Origin: Zychaea mexicana
Lineage: Eukaryota > Mucoromycota > Mucoromycetes > Mucorales > Lichtheimiaceae
NCBI RefSeq assembly: GCF_025766255.1
Contig: NW_026516716.1
Coordinates: 186,001-250,000, forward strand
DNA: 64,000 bases
Direction of reading: 5' to 3'
Positions 52,271 through 64,000 of the stretch are shown here, in pieces; positions within the stretch are counted from its first letter, which is position 1, and every line of letters starts with the position of its first letter. The notes beneath the pieces were generated by a model that was not told the origin of the DNA, searched no databases, and was given only the letters and a program-made list of their open reading frames with translations. The translations under genes were made by a program, and so were the position numbers.

Positions 52271-53818
52271 ATGGGTGCCGTCTGCTGTTCTTCGAGCATC
52301 GATTTCGCTAATGAAGGTGCGTCCAGTATCCCGATCTCTTGTATCTTTGTGTTTTCGCTAACTAACTATTTGAAAAAAAATGTAAATAATAGAGGTCCAA
52401 CTCAATCACTTTTACCTCATGCGCGCCATTGGCAAGGGCGCGTTCGGCAAAGTCAGAATCGTGCGACACAAAGAGTCAGGCAAAGAATTTGCACTCAAAT
52501 ACATTAGCAAAGAAAGGTGCATTCAACGCAAATCGATCGGCAACATAATCAGTGAGCGACGATTACTCGAACGGATCGATTACCCGCTCATTGTAAACTT
52601 GCGGTATGCATTCCAAGATGACGAAACGCTGTTTATGGCTCTCGATTTGAAGCTCGGTGGTGACCTGCGGTTCTTATTAGAACGAATGCGGACACTAAGT
52701 GAGCTTCAAGTGCGCCACTACGTCGCCCAAATCGCGCTTTCTTTGAATTATCTCCACAAACGACGGATTGCTCATCGAGATATCAAGCCCGACAATGTCT
52801 TGCTCGACGAACGCGGCCACGCGCATTTATCCGATTTCAACGTGGCTGTGTCATTCTCGGATAAGAAGCCTCTCAGATGGTCGACGGCAGGTACCTTAGC
52901 TTATATGGCACCCGAGCTTGTGGGCAAGCAAGGGTACTCGACTTCAATCGATTGGTGGAGTCTCGGCGTCCTTGCGTATGAATTATTGTTTGGTAAGCGG
53001 CCATTCAAGGGCAAGTCAAATGATCAAACGATGGATTCCATACTGCACGATCCGTTACAGTTCCCTGAAAACGTGTATCAGATCGTATCAGAAGACTGTG
53101 TGAATGTACTTTCAGGGGTAAGTAATAAGAGTATCAAGAAGAGTGCAGTGACAATCGTCAAAACCAAACTTCCCCTCTCTGCCCATCGACGCATCTTATT
53201 CGCAAGAGAGAACAGGTTTTGTCCAAGATTGTTAATCAAAAGGCATGCTATGCTACACACAAAATTATAGTTACTCGAGAAATCGCCCATTCGTAGGCTT
53301 GGTGCCGAAAGCTTCCGAAACTTTAAAAGCCATCGTTGGTTTGCTGGCTTGGACTGGGACGCATTGGAAATGAAAACCGCTGTGCCGCCCTTTATCCCCG
53401 ATGTAAGTAGTATAGCAATCGAATCCAGAAACTGTTCTTGAAAAGAAGGGTCGTCTCGTGCGTGTATTATGTATGTGTTTCAAACAACATCCTAATCTTC
53501 TTTCTTGACACCTTACCACAGTCCAAAAGTTTGAACTTTGATGCAGTCCATGAAATCGAGGAAATCTTACTGGAAGAACCACCTTTGCGTACGGTTCGAC
53601 GTGGAAGAAGCACTCAATCAGAGCATCATCCTGTCACCGAGGAAGCTCAATGGCGCCAGATGTTAGAGGATCGCTTCCTGTCTTTCGATTATCGAAAACG
53701 TCGTATGGCTGAGGAACGTATCAATCATCCATATAATCGAGGCTACATGGTGGTATCATCTACATCAACCACAATGGAAGACGATGAAGATGAGGATACG
53801 ACACTACGCAAAACATAA
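52271..53818 (+). CDS. Serine/threonine kinase, STK32/YANK-like AGC family
   Basis: Four exons are in phase: 52271-52316, 52393-53117, 53271-53402 and 53522-53818, giving 399 residues. The N-terminus MGAVCCSSS has Gly2 for N-myristoylation and Cys5/Cys6 for palmitoylation, predicting membrane attachment. Kinase motifs: IGKGAFGKV, FALKYISKE (ATP Lys), LGGDLRFLL, IAHRDIKPDNVLL, LSDFNVAVS and MAPELVGKQ. DFN in place of DFG is a normal feature of STK32/YANK kinases, as is the tail pattern FIPDSKSLNFDAVHEIEE. The C-terminal 90 residues are polar and acidic. The family's substrates are poorly known. The start is decided by the acylation motif. Confidence 0.93.
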
Positions 53819-54021
53819 AACGAAAGAATACCCCCACCTCCTTGTACGGTTAATGCAGCCCAACTGTTGCTATATCATCCTCATACACACACTCACATAT
53901 TACATTTTTCCACATTTATCAATTCATACCAAAGATCAACATCAGCTCTGTTTACACTCATTTTCTGAGAAAAAAACACGTATAATATAAAAATATATAT
54001 AAAATATTGCAGAAAGAAAAA

Positions 54022-57000
54022 CTATTTAAAAACATTACATTCAAGCAATACGTTGACAACGCAACAAGTGGAATAAACTATAATCATCCACCACCCAAGC
54101 TCCTTGTTGATGCAGTAATCGTTCAAGTTGACTACAATAAGCGTACTCAGCAGCACAGTGATTAATCCGCTGCATGACACCAAGATGGAAGGTGCCACAT
54201 CTAATTCGTATGGATGTCCCGTTTTGAGTGCCTGATAAGCCGATGAGATTCCGATACCGAGCACCATATCTGTTCATGTTTTCATCGAGAACATGAATAA
54301 GTTATTGCATAAGCCTATCATCATTTTCTACGCCAGCAAAAGCAATATCCAGATAGTAACTTACTGAGTAAAGGTCCAGCATAGCATGCCGAAATGGCCA
54401 TCGTCGGAAATCCCATCTTTATAACATATTATTGAATGTCTAAGCTTATGTCCCCTTACTGTGATATGGGCAAATAGCAATATCTTCCTGTCCTCTTACC
54501 TTAGCAATTGCTGTGTTTGATACCAGATCGCCCACGCTGTTACCCTAAAGATAGCGAGTCAGTAAAATCATTGTTGTCGGAACCCCTCGACGTTCTCTTG
54601 ATTTTCCCTTGATTTAATTACCAGTGCAAAGATCGTCAATCCCATAATAGCATCACTGATACTCAAAATAGCACCAATAGCTTGCAACAAACCCACCATC
54701 GAATTGGCCAGCAAGAAAATCCAGTTCAACGCAATAACAAAGCCTCCGAACGATACCATCCAATGCCATTTGGGTGGCTGGTCTGCTGTGGTCTTGACAA
54801 GTATAATCGATGCCATCACACAGCCGATGCCGAAACCGATTAGAATGTAAACTCCAGGGATGAAGTCATTCACTACATGTCTCGGCTTTGTTAGCAAGAT
54901 GTGATATTTCATCATTCATGATCATTGAGTTGAAACAGTGCATTACTTACGCCACATGACACCAAAGACAAATGTCGTGGCCATCACTGCTTGAGTAGCT
55001 AGTAGCCATCTGCACCATGGCATCATTGGGCCTTCCTCTTCTTCCAATATTATTCCATCTTCCTCCGGTAAAGACAGGTGATCATCCTCTGGACCGCCGC
55101 CACTCAAGGGTGGCGGGGGCACGGGCAAGTAACCCTTGTCGGTAGAGACTCCATCAAGCAAGGCGTCCTCGGCAACCTCAATATCATACACTTGGACATC
55201 TTCAGCAACAGGCAGTGTCAATGTGAAAATCAACACAAGAGGTAAGGCTACCAATGAGCTGAACTTTGAAAATCTGGTCTTGGTTTGCCAGCCTTGTAAC
55301 GTTGGAAACATGGTTTGAATAAAGTCCTCCCATGCAATACCAAAGGACCAATAGAGCGAAGCAATTTGCTTTTGGAAGCGGCTAGTGGATTTTTGGTGCT
55401 GGCGGTGGCGACCGTGCTGGTCATCGTCGTCATCGTCTTCGTCGTCCTCGTCACCGTCGTCATGATCGTCAGCAGTGATATTCGGGACGGCGATGGATAA
55501 TGGTTGATCTTCTGTTGGTTGTCGACCACCGCCCAATCGAATTTCAGGCACGACAGCAGGCTGCTTTTGCTGTTGATTGGCTGAGATATACGTAAAATAG
55601 TCTTCGGCCATACCTGTGCTGCTGTGTGTGCTGTCCGGAGTTGTTGCTGTCGTGCATTGATTGCTGTTGTTTATACTCTTATTTGTATTATTGGTATGAT
55701 TATTTCTTAAACCGGGAAAATTTGGAGTTAATCGGTCGCCGACGGTAGATGCTCTCGGACGGCCTCCTCCTGGTCTATATTGATGAAGAAGACCGTTGCT
55801 GTTGTTATTGTTGTTCTCCGAGTCGCTAGCGTTACTGTTACCGCCTCCTATCATCAGACCTCTCAATGAACCGTGCGACGGTGTGCCCCACATGGATTGA
55901 TGCGGCACCGATGTTTCGCGATGGCGATGCAAGGTTCCGCTCGTGCTTCCAGTCCTTCGAATCGTTGAAACCTGTTCCTGGAACTCGATGGCTCTATAAA
56001 TTGAGTTGCGGATACCCACACGTGGCGAGATGGCGTGGCGATAGAGCCGGGTGGATATCGATCCATTTGTGCTTGTCGTACGTGGTACACACAAGCCATC
56101 TATGTGCAAGGATGATCGAAGCGAAGAGCCGGGTGACACAGGCCGAATGACATGTCCAAGATGGGATTCGTGAGATGAGAGCGAGTTATGTGACGAAAAT
56201 CCATGCGATGGGATCGCGAGTCGGGGTGGCTTTCCATGTCTTACTACAGAAGCATTTCGTTTAGATGAAGCAGAGAGATAAAAGATTAGTGCTAGATACT
56301 GCGTCTAAAAAGAACTCACAAGACAGCACGCGGGGTCGTTTCTCCATAGAAACCACTTATGCTTTTCTCACCTTCCTGTTGTAGCAAGTGTGTTGCCTCT
56401 GTCAACTGATCTTCGATGTTACTGTGAACTGAGACCGGGAACGACTTGGACTCGAGCTTGGCTGGTGTTTCGGCGCCTGGAAATCGAAACGCACCAAATA
56501 CGACGACAAACACGTACGTAAGATAATAGGCAATCAGGGCGACGCCGTGGTACCAGAAAATGCGTCGGTGATAGACGATCCATGTCAGCATCATGATAGC
56601 ACCCGTGAGAAAGGAGGCGTCCCGCATAAACGTGATCCGCTTCGATTTGAAAGGTCGAATAATTCCCATTGATCCTGAAACGACTGATACGATGAAGAAT
56701 GCTGCACCGATCAGCTCGCCGACCGCTAACGATCCAGCTCCACTGTCCATGGCACTAGCAGCCACGAGAAGTGCATGTAAGTCACAGTACACAGATGCAT
56801 GCATTGTATCAGCCCGTGCAGTAGTTTTCTTTTTTTTTTTTTTAAAACAGCATCCCTGGTATATCCTCATTTTTCTCCTTCCTTCCCTCGCCATGCCAGC
56901 CCCTTCTCCCCTTTTGTCTTTCCATATGTTACCAAAAAGACGCATTTACCTAAAAGTGCTGAACAGATCTGGACTACCGTTACCAAATGCCAAGATGGTG

Positions 57001-57879
57001 ACACCCGCCTATAGAACATTCTTAGTTTCTGTCTTGTATAACGTTCTCACACGAACCATGCTTTCGGACAGTTGCAACTTGGAGGATATCGTCTGGAGAT
57101 TCGGGCCTGGGGATGTGTGTAACTAGATACGTAAGCTTATCATCATTCAAGTGCCCACACACACCCTTGTTCGCATTTGGTGGTAGCAGTACATATCCTT
57201 GGAAACTTACAAAAGAAATCAGATGCAACAACACTGACGGCACCAAATAGCATCAGCAGACCCAGTATCTATATTTAAAAGCGCCAGTTAATGATATATG
57301 TATATTAATACACAATGATGATGATGATGATGATGATGAGTGAACGATAGTGTGTATGCGGCACAGCACAAATAGGCAACCAAGTAACTAAAGCATATGC
57401 ACGCCCGTGCATAATATGCTTTTCCGGGTGCAATCACAACCAAACAAATACAAACAAGAAAGCAGCATTTCTTACCATGAGTGTCAACGAGATCGGTTTC
57501 CAAAGCTCTGAGCAATAATAGAAGGTCAAGTAAAATCGACTGAAGCCTTTACACGCCACTTGAACAAAACCACACTGGTCCTCGTGGGCTTCAAAATTAG
57601 AGCACTACATAGTAAGAACCGAAAATGGCTTTTTAGTGGGTGTGTTGTGTGTGTGTGTGTGTGTGGCGCAAAGAGCAGTAACCTTCACAAGATGTAGTAC
57701 GCCGCACACCCAAGCAAACTGATACTTGCCTCCTTATGATGAGATGAGAACGGGTTGACGAGGCTTGCTGTTTCAACCTGGGTCGACGACAGCATAGCTG
57801 ACAATCGTACCAAGGTCGCAAGAGTAAGCACACCAACCACGATCTTTATGACAGAGCTTCTATTCGGTTGCACACCCAT
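54022..57879 (-). CDS. Cation/calcium exchanger of the NCLX (SLC8B1) type
   Basis: Polytopic antiporter expected to move Ca2+ against Na+, Li+ or H+ across an internal membrane. About ten exons run from ATG at 57879 (MGVQPNRSSVIKIVVGVL) to the stop at 54022. After the signal-anchor comes a Cys-bearing lumenal segment (EAHEDQCGFVQVACKG), then FFCPNLQTISSKLQLSESM, and the alpha-1 repeat GVTILAFGNGSPDLFSTF with SLAVGELIGAAFF. The alpha-2 repeat contains LGNSVGDLVSNTAIAK near 54510. Between the repeats lies a cytosolic loop of several hundred residues with Asn-, Gln- and Asp-rich tracts (near 55400-55900), longer than in animal NCLX. Yeast relatives (Ecm27, YDL206W) are ER or vacuolar; mitochondrial location is not shown. 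Exon ends in the loop are approximate. Confidence 0.9.
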
Positions 57880-57987
57880 TGCTGCCCATGTAAAACAAGT
57901 AGAATAGAAAGTAAAGAAGAAGGAAAGAAGAGGAAAAAAGGGATGATGCGCCTTTAATAAATTTTCAGGTCTCCCATCCTTCGCTTT

Positions 57988-58025
<38 letters not shown>

Positions 58026-58479
58026 TTCTCTTTGCACACATCATTTGTACATTTAAGAGCCCACCCCCCCTTTTTTTTTTTTACTTTTTACTTCTATGCA
58101 GCATCAAGCTGCGGTGGCGTACCTCTCGTACATGTCGGCAAATATCTGTTTGATGATACACACACACACACACTCTCTCTCTCTCTCTCAGTTGAATGTG
58201 CATATTACTTTACTTTACCCAGCCGTATCTCCTATCACTATCATCCCCAACTTTCTTTAGAATCGTTCGCCACCGCCTAGCTGTCCACTAGCTACTGCCA
58301 CTGTATAGCAGCTACATGTTCAAATATGATCTCCCACCGATTTACGTTAAACGTTAATAGTTGCATGTGACATACAAAACACAGGAATTTTTAAAAGATT
58401 TAAGGATGATGTTATGTTGTGTGGTTTCTCTCTCCATCTTTTTTATTATAGCAGTAAAAAAAAAAAGAAAGAAAAAAAA
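57880..58479. repeat. CT-rich flank with microsatellites
   Basis: Between the exchanger start and the eL6 stop. It holds (CT)n at about 57991-58022, a polyC/polyT run near 58063-58081, and (AC)n with (TC)n at about 58158-58190. No gene is seen. Related (GAT)n at about 57315-57338 and (GT)n at about 57640-57664 lie in exchanger introns. Confidence 0.75.
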
Positions 58480-59315
58480 TTAGAACTTCATGGCGTGAGG
58501 GAACTGGCCCTTGCTGAGGCTGAAGGACGACTTCAAGTAAGCAACGAACATGGGGTCCTTGGCAGCGGCAATGATATCCTTATCAACAGCCTTCTGGTCA
58601 GCAACCTTGTTTTCGGGGAGAGCAGCCTTCTTGGCCTAGTGATGATATAGCAAATGCGACATGTCAGCTATACAGAGTAGTCTCCCCTTTTTCTCTTTCT
58701 TTCACATTAACAGCACTTGTGTCCTCCACCCCTTGTGATCCATTTCTTACCTGTTCACCCTCAAGGAATTCCTTCTTGTCAGCCTTGCCAGACTTGCCAA
58801 AGTAAGCATCGTTGAACTTGGCATCAAGCTAATCAAGAACGACGGTTTTCCAATTAGTACACATTCTCCCTTCCCTACCAATTATCCCCGTAATAAATCC
58901 CAACTTCTTTTCGACTTGATGAAGAGAGTACTTGGGTGTGAACGTGATTGAAAAAAAAAATACATACCTTCACGCTGGAGAGGTCGAGCTTGGTGGAGGT
59001 GGCAATAACGTAAGCCTGGTTGACACGACGGAGAGGGACGCCGTTGACCTTGTAAGGGCCAGTGACCAACAAAAGACCACTGTCGAGCTGCTTCAAGAAG
59101 ACAACGCGCTTGCCACGGAAGCGACCGGCCAAGAGAATGAGGACGGTACCGGGCGTGATGTTCTTGCGGAGAGCAGCAGCCTTGGGCGACTTGCGCGAGA
59201 CCTTGGGCTGGGGAACGTCTTCGGCGGGATAGAAGCGAGGGGCCTTATCAGCAGGAATGGTACGCTTGTTACCGTTCTTGCCACCCTTAATTTCCTTGAC
59301 CTTATCAGCAGCCAT
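58480..59315 (-). CDS. RPL6: 60S ribosomal protein eL6
   Basis: Structural protein of the large ribosomal subunit. Three exons (58968-59315, 58751-58828, 58480-58635) give 193 residues, close to fungal L6. Motifs: [17 protein letters not shown], the KOW-like block [40 protein letters not shown] and the C-terminal [14 protein letters not shown]. Third codon positions are rich in C and G (AAG, GCC, CTC), as expected for a highly expressed gene and unlike its neighbours. The start [10 protein letters not shown] is the first ATG downstream of a pyrimidine-rich leader. Confidence 0.97.
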
Positions 59316-60768
59316 TGTTGAATTAACCTGTTGGTTGGTGTTGTTGGTGTGTGTATAAAAGAAAAAAGCGTAAAAACGTAAATTCAGTTTCGATCGATTC
59401 TTTTCGTACAAGGTTGACAATTTCCGAGTTCCTTCATTCGTTTTGTAATAGACATTCTAATCCATCCCACTAATCCATCCATCCATCCGTTTCTATACAC
59501 ATCCATCCATATCTCGTATCCTATCCTTTCTTTTCGCTGTATCCCATACGCCTTCTATCAATCTTTTTAGCGGTAATTACCTCTCAAGGACGTTGCAAAA
59601 GAGGAAGATTATCTTCAAGCTGCTTCAAGCATATATGAAGCCGCAGTGCCTGTAATTCAAACACCGCCAAATTAATGCTTTGCTGGAAGGGCTTGTTGCG
59701 TTGCTACTGTTCCACCATATGGAACTGCAAAGCAAGTGTTGCAAGTACAAAGTAGCTCATCGTTTTATTTGGCATGTTAACCCTTTAATCTTGATGAGCT
59801 ACATGAGCCAGTATCTACTGATAGCTACTGTATCTCCTCTTTTTCTCTGATAAGCTGTTGCTACTTTCCGTCAATAAATCCATTCTGCTTCCCCTTTTCT
59901 TTGGTTGTGATCGGCCCCCTTCCTCGCCTCCCCTGCTCAGTAAATGACAGCAGCACCCTCTCCGGTTAAAGTAGCACATACAGTCAGGGCGACGAAAGTA
60001 TTTTTCAGCTTGTGCTGGCTCAAATAGTGATAGCAATCATTTTGGATATTACTACTAAATTGTTACAGTTGCTATGGCAACAGTACTATAACTGCTGCTG
60101 TATGCAATATGAGGAATTGCAATTGTTACAACACAACCTCTCAAATTCTGGTTCAGCATGGAATTTAATCACTGTATTATATTATGCACCGTGAAACGTA
60201 TGGCTCTAAGCTTGCATTCATTCAATACCCATTTATTGTGCACGTATGATTGCTCGATAAATGGTATGCAACTTTCCAATATCATCAGTATATTTCATCC
60301 TTGGAACCGTATTTCTTTCCACCTGCTATAGAAGCTATAAGAGAAGAATCAGTGCTCATCAAGGGGACATGCGACACTGATATGATGATACATACGTAGT
60401 AGCTACTAGCAACAATTTTATATACATATACGTGGCTTTAAATACTACTTAGTAGTGAATTAAAGAAGGAGAAAACTAATTTTTTATGCTTTTATTGATG
60501 CGATAATATTATGATTGGGCGATGATAAATTGAGATTTGTGGATTAGAATGAAAAGAGCATCACAATATAAATATTAACATATCCTTCTATTGAGGTAAT
60601 TGAATATAAGGGGAGGAATTGAAACAGCAAACCGCATATACACGCAAAATAAAAAGGAAAAGGTTACATTAGAGAGATTATTAAAGAGAAGAAAGAAAAT
60701 AATAAGCTGTCGACTTGTATGTAGACATTGTTGTTGTTCTTTGAGTTACTTGAGTCGATGTGATATTT
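59316..60768. other. eL6 upstream region and 3' flank of the next gene
   Basis: About 1.45 kb without a recognised gene. Near 59458-59520 CCATCCAT-type short repeats and pyrimidine tracts fit a ribosomal-protein promoter and leader. The left-facing gene at 60.8-61.3 kb ends here; its AT-rich 3' flank fills about 60480-60768. Confidence 0.5.
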
Positions 60769-61281
60769 TTACATGATTGTACAGGAGCATACACATTGGT
60801 TTTCAACAACCATGGAACGCCGTCTACCAGTTGTTTGTTGATGATGGTGATGGTGTGAGAATCGGTGGTATTCTGCTGGCGAAAAGATGTCAAATGTAGC
60901 TGTAGAACCAACGTCGCGAAAACTTTCGTGTGTTGTGGTTGTCGTTTCTTGTGGCAGTAACAGATTATCACTGTCCATGAAAATCAAGCTGTCGATAGCC
61001 GCGCTGGAATTGTTTAAAACAAGTGATGGATGGCGATAAAGACCGTAATGGATATCACCTGCAGTCATGGTCCCCGCCACTGGATTCGCCACAGCAACGG
61101 CGCTGGGACCAAACGCATCGATATCGTAGATTTTAACCCGTATTCGACGATCAAAGGCTTGATCCAGGAGAGCCGTGTGACGGTTGGACAGCCGCTTGTG
61201 GACCATGCCGTTGGTGGAATACCAGTATGGAGCAGTATCAGAGGCATTACTATTATTGTTATTACTACTGCTATTTGACAT
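60769..61281 (-). CDS. Small protein with a C-terminal CAAX box, function unknown
   Basis: Single-exon frame of 170 residues from ATG at 61281. The start is Ser/Asn-rich (MSNSSSNNNNSNASD), the middle has a plausible folded block (HTALLDQAFDRRIRVKIYDI, GDIHYGLYRHPSLVLNN), and a His-rich patch is followed by a basic patch (GRRRSMV) and the end CVCSCTIM. CTIM fits a CAAX farnesylation box (Met at X), with two upstream cysteines that could be palmitoylated, as in Ras-type tails. No GTPase motifs are present, so it is not a Ras protein. Membrane attachment is inferred. Low-complexity composition leaves some doubt that it is a gene, but the frame, the tail and the promoter-like CT-rich flank support it. 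Confidence 0.65.
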   Translation of the reverse strand: MSNSSSNNNNSNASDTAPYWYSTNGMVHKRLSNRHTALLDQAFDRRIRVKIYDIDAFGPSAVAVANPVAGTMTAGDIHYGLYRHPSLVLNNSSAAIDSLIFMDSDNLLLPQETTTTTHESFRDVGSTATFDIFSPAEYHRFSHHHHHQQTTGRRRSMVVENQCVCSCTIM

Positions 61282-62670
61282 TGTTGCTAAAGTTATGATA
61301 TATACGTAAAACTAAGGAAAAAGAACGAAAAAAAGAGGGAAAAAAGATATCTAGAGGGGTCCAAGATGTGCTTTTGTGCATCCAAATTATTTGGATGCTG
61401 TTTTCTTCTTGTCTTCATGATTATAGACATAAGATCGGCAGATAGGTAGACAGGACGTCGAGCAGGAGTGGGGGGAGAGGAGAGAGTAAGTGCGAGTGTG
61501 AAAGAGGGAGAAGAAGGGACACACATATAAAAAAGGTTAATGCCTCCTTTTTCGTCATCGTCATTATCATTACCAGTGTTGTTTCTACATACAGCCGCTA
61601 CCACCGCCACAGTCTAGCTTGTACAATGTGCTGTTCTTTTTCTCCTTTTGCCTATGGATAGAATATAACAGAGACCATGTACACACTTTTAAGAGAAACA
61701 CCTCTACTTGTTGTCAGCACTCGTGTTAACGGCTGGAAACTGCTGCTGTTGTGGTGTGTTTGTTTTAGACCAGATTGGGGTGCTGTACTATTAGCTAGTG
61801 TGGGTTTTTGCGATTTGACATTGCTTCCTTCAACTCCTGCAAGAACTTTCGTAGCGCAGCATATTTTTCATGTACGTGATGTGTCTCGTAAACTTTATCA
61901 CCTCAAGCTCTGGGATGATTATTTATACCATTTTGCATTTGCGTGCAACGGTGCATATAGGATGGCATGATCCAACCGCACAATATACAAAACCATGTCC
62001 CTTTATGATGGTACACACACACACAATGAGGAATAGATCACGCACTTTTGAAAAAAATAAGATCATGTGCGTGCATGAGCTAAGCCATAAACATACATCG
62101 TTTGCAACGGTTCTTTTCTATCAAGTGATATTGTGATTGTCCTCTATAATTGCAAATCATTTATGATGGGGATAAGGAAAAGACGACGTATGATATGCAA
62201 ATTTACCAGCCAATAAACAGCAGTTATCAATACCACTGTATGTACTTACAGATGTATACTGTGCTGTCGGTTACCCTTTACTCCTGCTCCTCCCGCTCCC
62301 TTGGACTCCAGTCAAATCCTTCTCCCTTAAAAACGCTCCCCTTACTGATGTAATATCCTCCTCTCCGTAATGTTTTCCTTAAAATTGGCTGGTGGTTTAC
62401 TATTACTATACTGCACATTGCTACATACCAACTGCCATGTATGGGCATTATTGTCAATTTTCTTCCATAGCACATCACAAACATGACCGTGATACCCAGC
62501 GCCCTCTCTCCGTGTATTACAGTATGCGTTACAGTACCCCTCTGTTAGCAGTGGTAGTAAACAGCAGTATTTCCTCAATAGCAGTTCACTCGGTTTCCTC
62601 ATGCTTGTATCTTAAGAAGAAATTAGAAAAAAAATCTGATCTAAATTACACAGAATGTATATTACTCTAA
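61282..62670. other. Intergenic region
   Basis: About 1.4 kb between the CAAX-protein start and the phosphatidylserine decarboxylase stop. Plus-strand open stretches (61677-61970, 61870-62136) have no recognisable motifs. Nothing else is seen. Confidence 0.5.
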
Positions 62671-64000
62671 TCAGGAAGTGGTAGTAGAAGATGAAGAAGT
62701 TGACTTGACCTCTTCTACTTGCTTTTGTTCTACGAGTTCGCCCAAAGGCTGACCCATTCTAACGGTCTGACCTGCAGCAATTTTGAATTGGAACGAGGCT
62801 GGAGCCTCGAATACAAGCACAACCGTCGATCCCAAATAGAAGCCACCCATTTCTTCACCATGTCGCAACGCCTTGCCACCCAGTAACTTGCTTGCTGATT
62901 TGTACGATACTTCGGTATATGTTCCCAAAGGAAGATCCTCTTTTCGGTTGGTTTTGAGAGCCTATGTTGTATCAAATGTTGAAAATTGCACGTTAGCCAC
63001 TGCCTTGTTTTACTGGTTTCATCAACTGCATCCATCATGCAAATTAATGATAAAGAACTGGTACTAGCAATTACCTCATCGAACTTGATATGTATCGACC
63101 CGACGTTCGTGGCGCCAACAGGTGTCATGGAGAAAAAGCCATGCTTCCATTTACCAAGCAAGACCACACGCTCGTTCAACACAAACAAATTCTGAAGCAA
63201 CTTGACAAAGTAAGGCGATACCGAGAACAATTCACCAGCAAAGTGTCTTCGCTTTTGAACGACCCAGCTTGTGGGCGAATGGAATCGATGGTAATCGCCT
63301 GGTGCCAAATAGATAACGCAGAAGAACAAGGCATTGCCAGGCTTGACATTATGCTCGCCCACAGAAGTGCCAGGCTTGACATCAGATAAATTGAGCAAGG
63401 CGGTAGAGCTGCTGTCTGTCTTATTGTTCTCTTCATCATCGCGTGCCAAACCGTCGGGACCGACGGTACTCTCAACCTTGACGCCATGACCCTCTTGGCC
63501 ACCCAGCATATCGTCCAGCGAATATTGGATACCGTTGACGTTGGCAAATGCTTCCTCGTCTACCGATTCACCTTCAGCCATTTGCGCGTCTATTGTTGGT
63601 ACGGAGGACGTGTCATCTGTGCCCAACAACGCGTCTAACGAATACGTGACTCCCTTGATTTGTTCGATTTCGCGTTCGTTGACAATACCAAAGTGTAACA
63701 CTTTGCCGTCAGATGGCGATACCTAATTTTGTTAACACGTGAAAAATTTAATTGAAAAAAAAAACCATCATCAGTTACTTCTCTTTTACTATATTTGGCT
63801 CTTTTGACACATTATACACAAGTTTTACCAGAGGTGTATTAGCAATAGGTCGAGCACCATCCTTCAGTTCACGATAAAAGAATTCGGCGAGGTTCTTATA
63901 TGCGTACAAGTTGGGGTTCTTCATTTCTTCTAGGTTACAGCCAAAGAGCCAGCTATACAGCTTAAACCCGGCAGGTCGTAAGGGCTCAGGAATGGTCAGC
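62671..64000 (-). CDS. PSD1: Phosphatidylserine decarboxylase, mitochondrial PSD1 type (partial)
   Basis: Pyruvoyl enzyme of the mitochondrial inner membrane that makes phosphatidylethanolamine. Three 3' exons are in the window (62671-62961, 63075-63722, 63829 to beyond the edge); the N-terminus is missing. Motifs: NLAEFFYRELKDGARPI, VSPSDGKVLHFGIV, QIKGVTYSLDALLG, LAPGDYHRFHSPTSW (catalytic His), MTPVGATNVGSI, and the autocatalytic site FYLGSTVVLVFEAP, where cleavage before Ser of LGST makes the pyruvoyl alpha subunit. The exon 63075-63722 has an insert of about 70 acidic, Ser-rich residues containing a second GIQYSLDDMLG, an apparent echo of GVTYSLDALLG. The C-terminal tail after VRMGQPLGEL is Ser/Thr-rich. 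Confidence 0.94.

Overview
This is a eukaryotic (fungal) window. Genes are split by many short GT-AG introns, untranslated regions are AT-rich, CT/GA/GT microsatellites are frequent, and the gene set is fungal: Cet1-type RNA triphosphatase, RHO1, PEX3, a secreted multicopper-oxidase cluster, PSD1. The mix of animal-like families (ACSS3, STK32/YANK kinase, EXD3/mut-7 exonuclease, a BICD/TRAK-like coiled-coil protein) with high intron density and a Fanzor/TnpB-like gene suggests an early-diverging fungus. I infer Mucoromycota, probably Mucorales; the species cannot be fixed from this sequence alone. Gene models were spliced by eye from frame continuity, splice motifs and family conservation. Where exon coordinates are listed, exon lengths and phases add up.

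Layout. 0-10 kb: tail of an unknown gene; an M20 dipeptidase-like gene (-); a propionyl-CoA synthetase (ACSS3-like, +); a Bem46-type alpha/beta hydrolase (-); the mRNA-capping RNA triphosphatase (-). 10-18 kb: a gene-poor stretch, then RHO1 (-) and PEX3 (-). 20-28 kb: two secreted multicopper oxidases (+) flanking a decayed third copy, forming a tandem array. 28.6-30.2 kb: a Fanzor/TnpB-like nuclease gene or relic (-), head to head with a class I histone deacetylase (+). 32-38 kb: a DEDDy 3'-5' exonuclease (-) and a coiled-coil protein with a dynein-adaptor-like CC1 box (-). 40-44 kb: a two-pass glycoprotein of unknown function (+) converging on a four-pass membrane protein (-). 44-54 kb: MSH2 (-), a lysophosphatidate acyltransferase (+), an STK32-like kinase (+). 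54-64 kb: an NCLX-type cation/calcium exchanger (-), ribosomal protein eL6 (-), a small CAAX-box protein (-), and phosphatidylserine decarboxylase (-), which runs off the right edge.

Most genes are unrelated housekeeping neighbours. The exceptions are the multicopper oxidase array, which arose by local duplication, and the Fanzor-like element, which is mobile-element derived. The most unusual items are the Fanzor-like gene, the pseudogene in the oxidase array, the CC1-box protein, the cluster of MluI-box/E2F-like sites upstream of MSH2, and the prenylation-type small protein.
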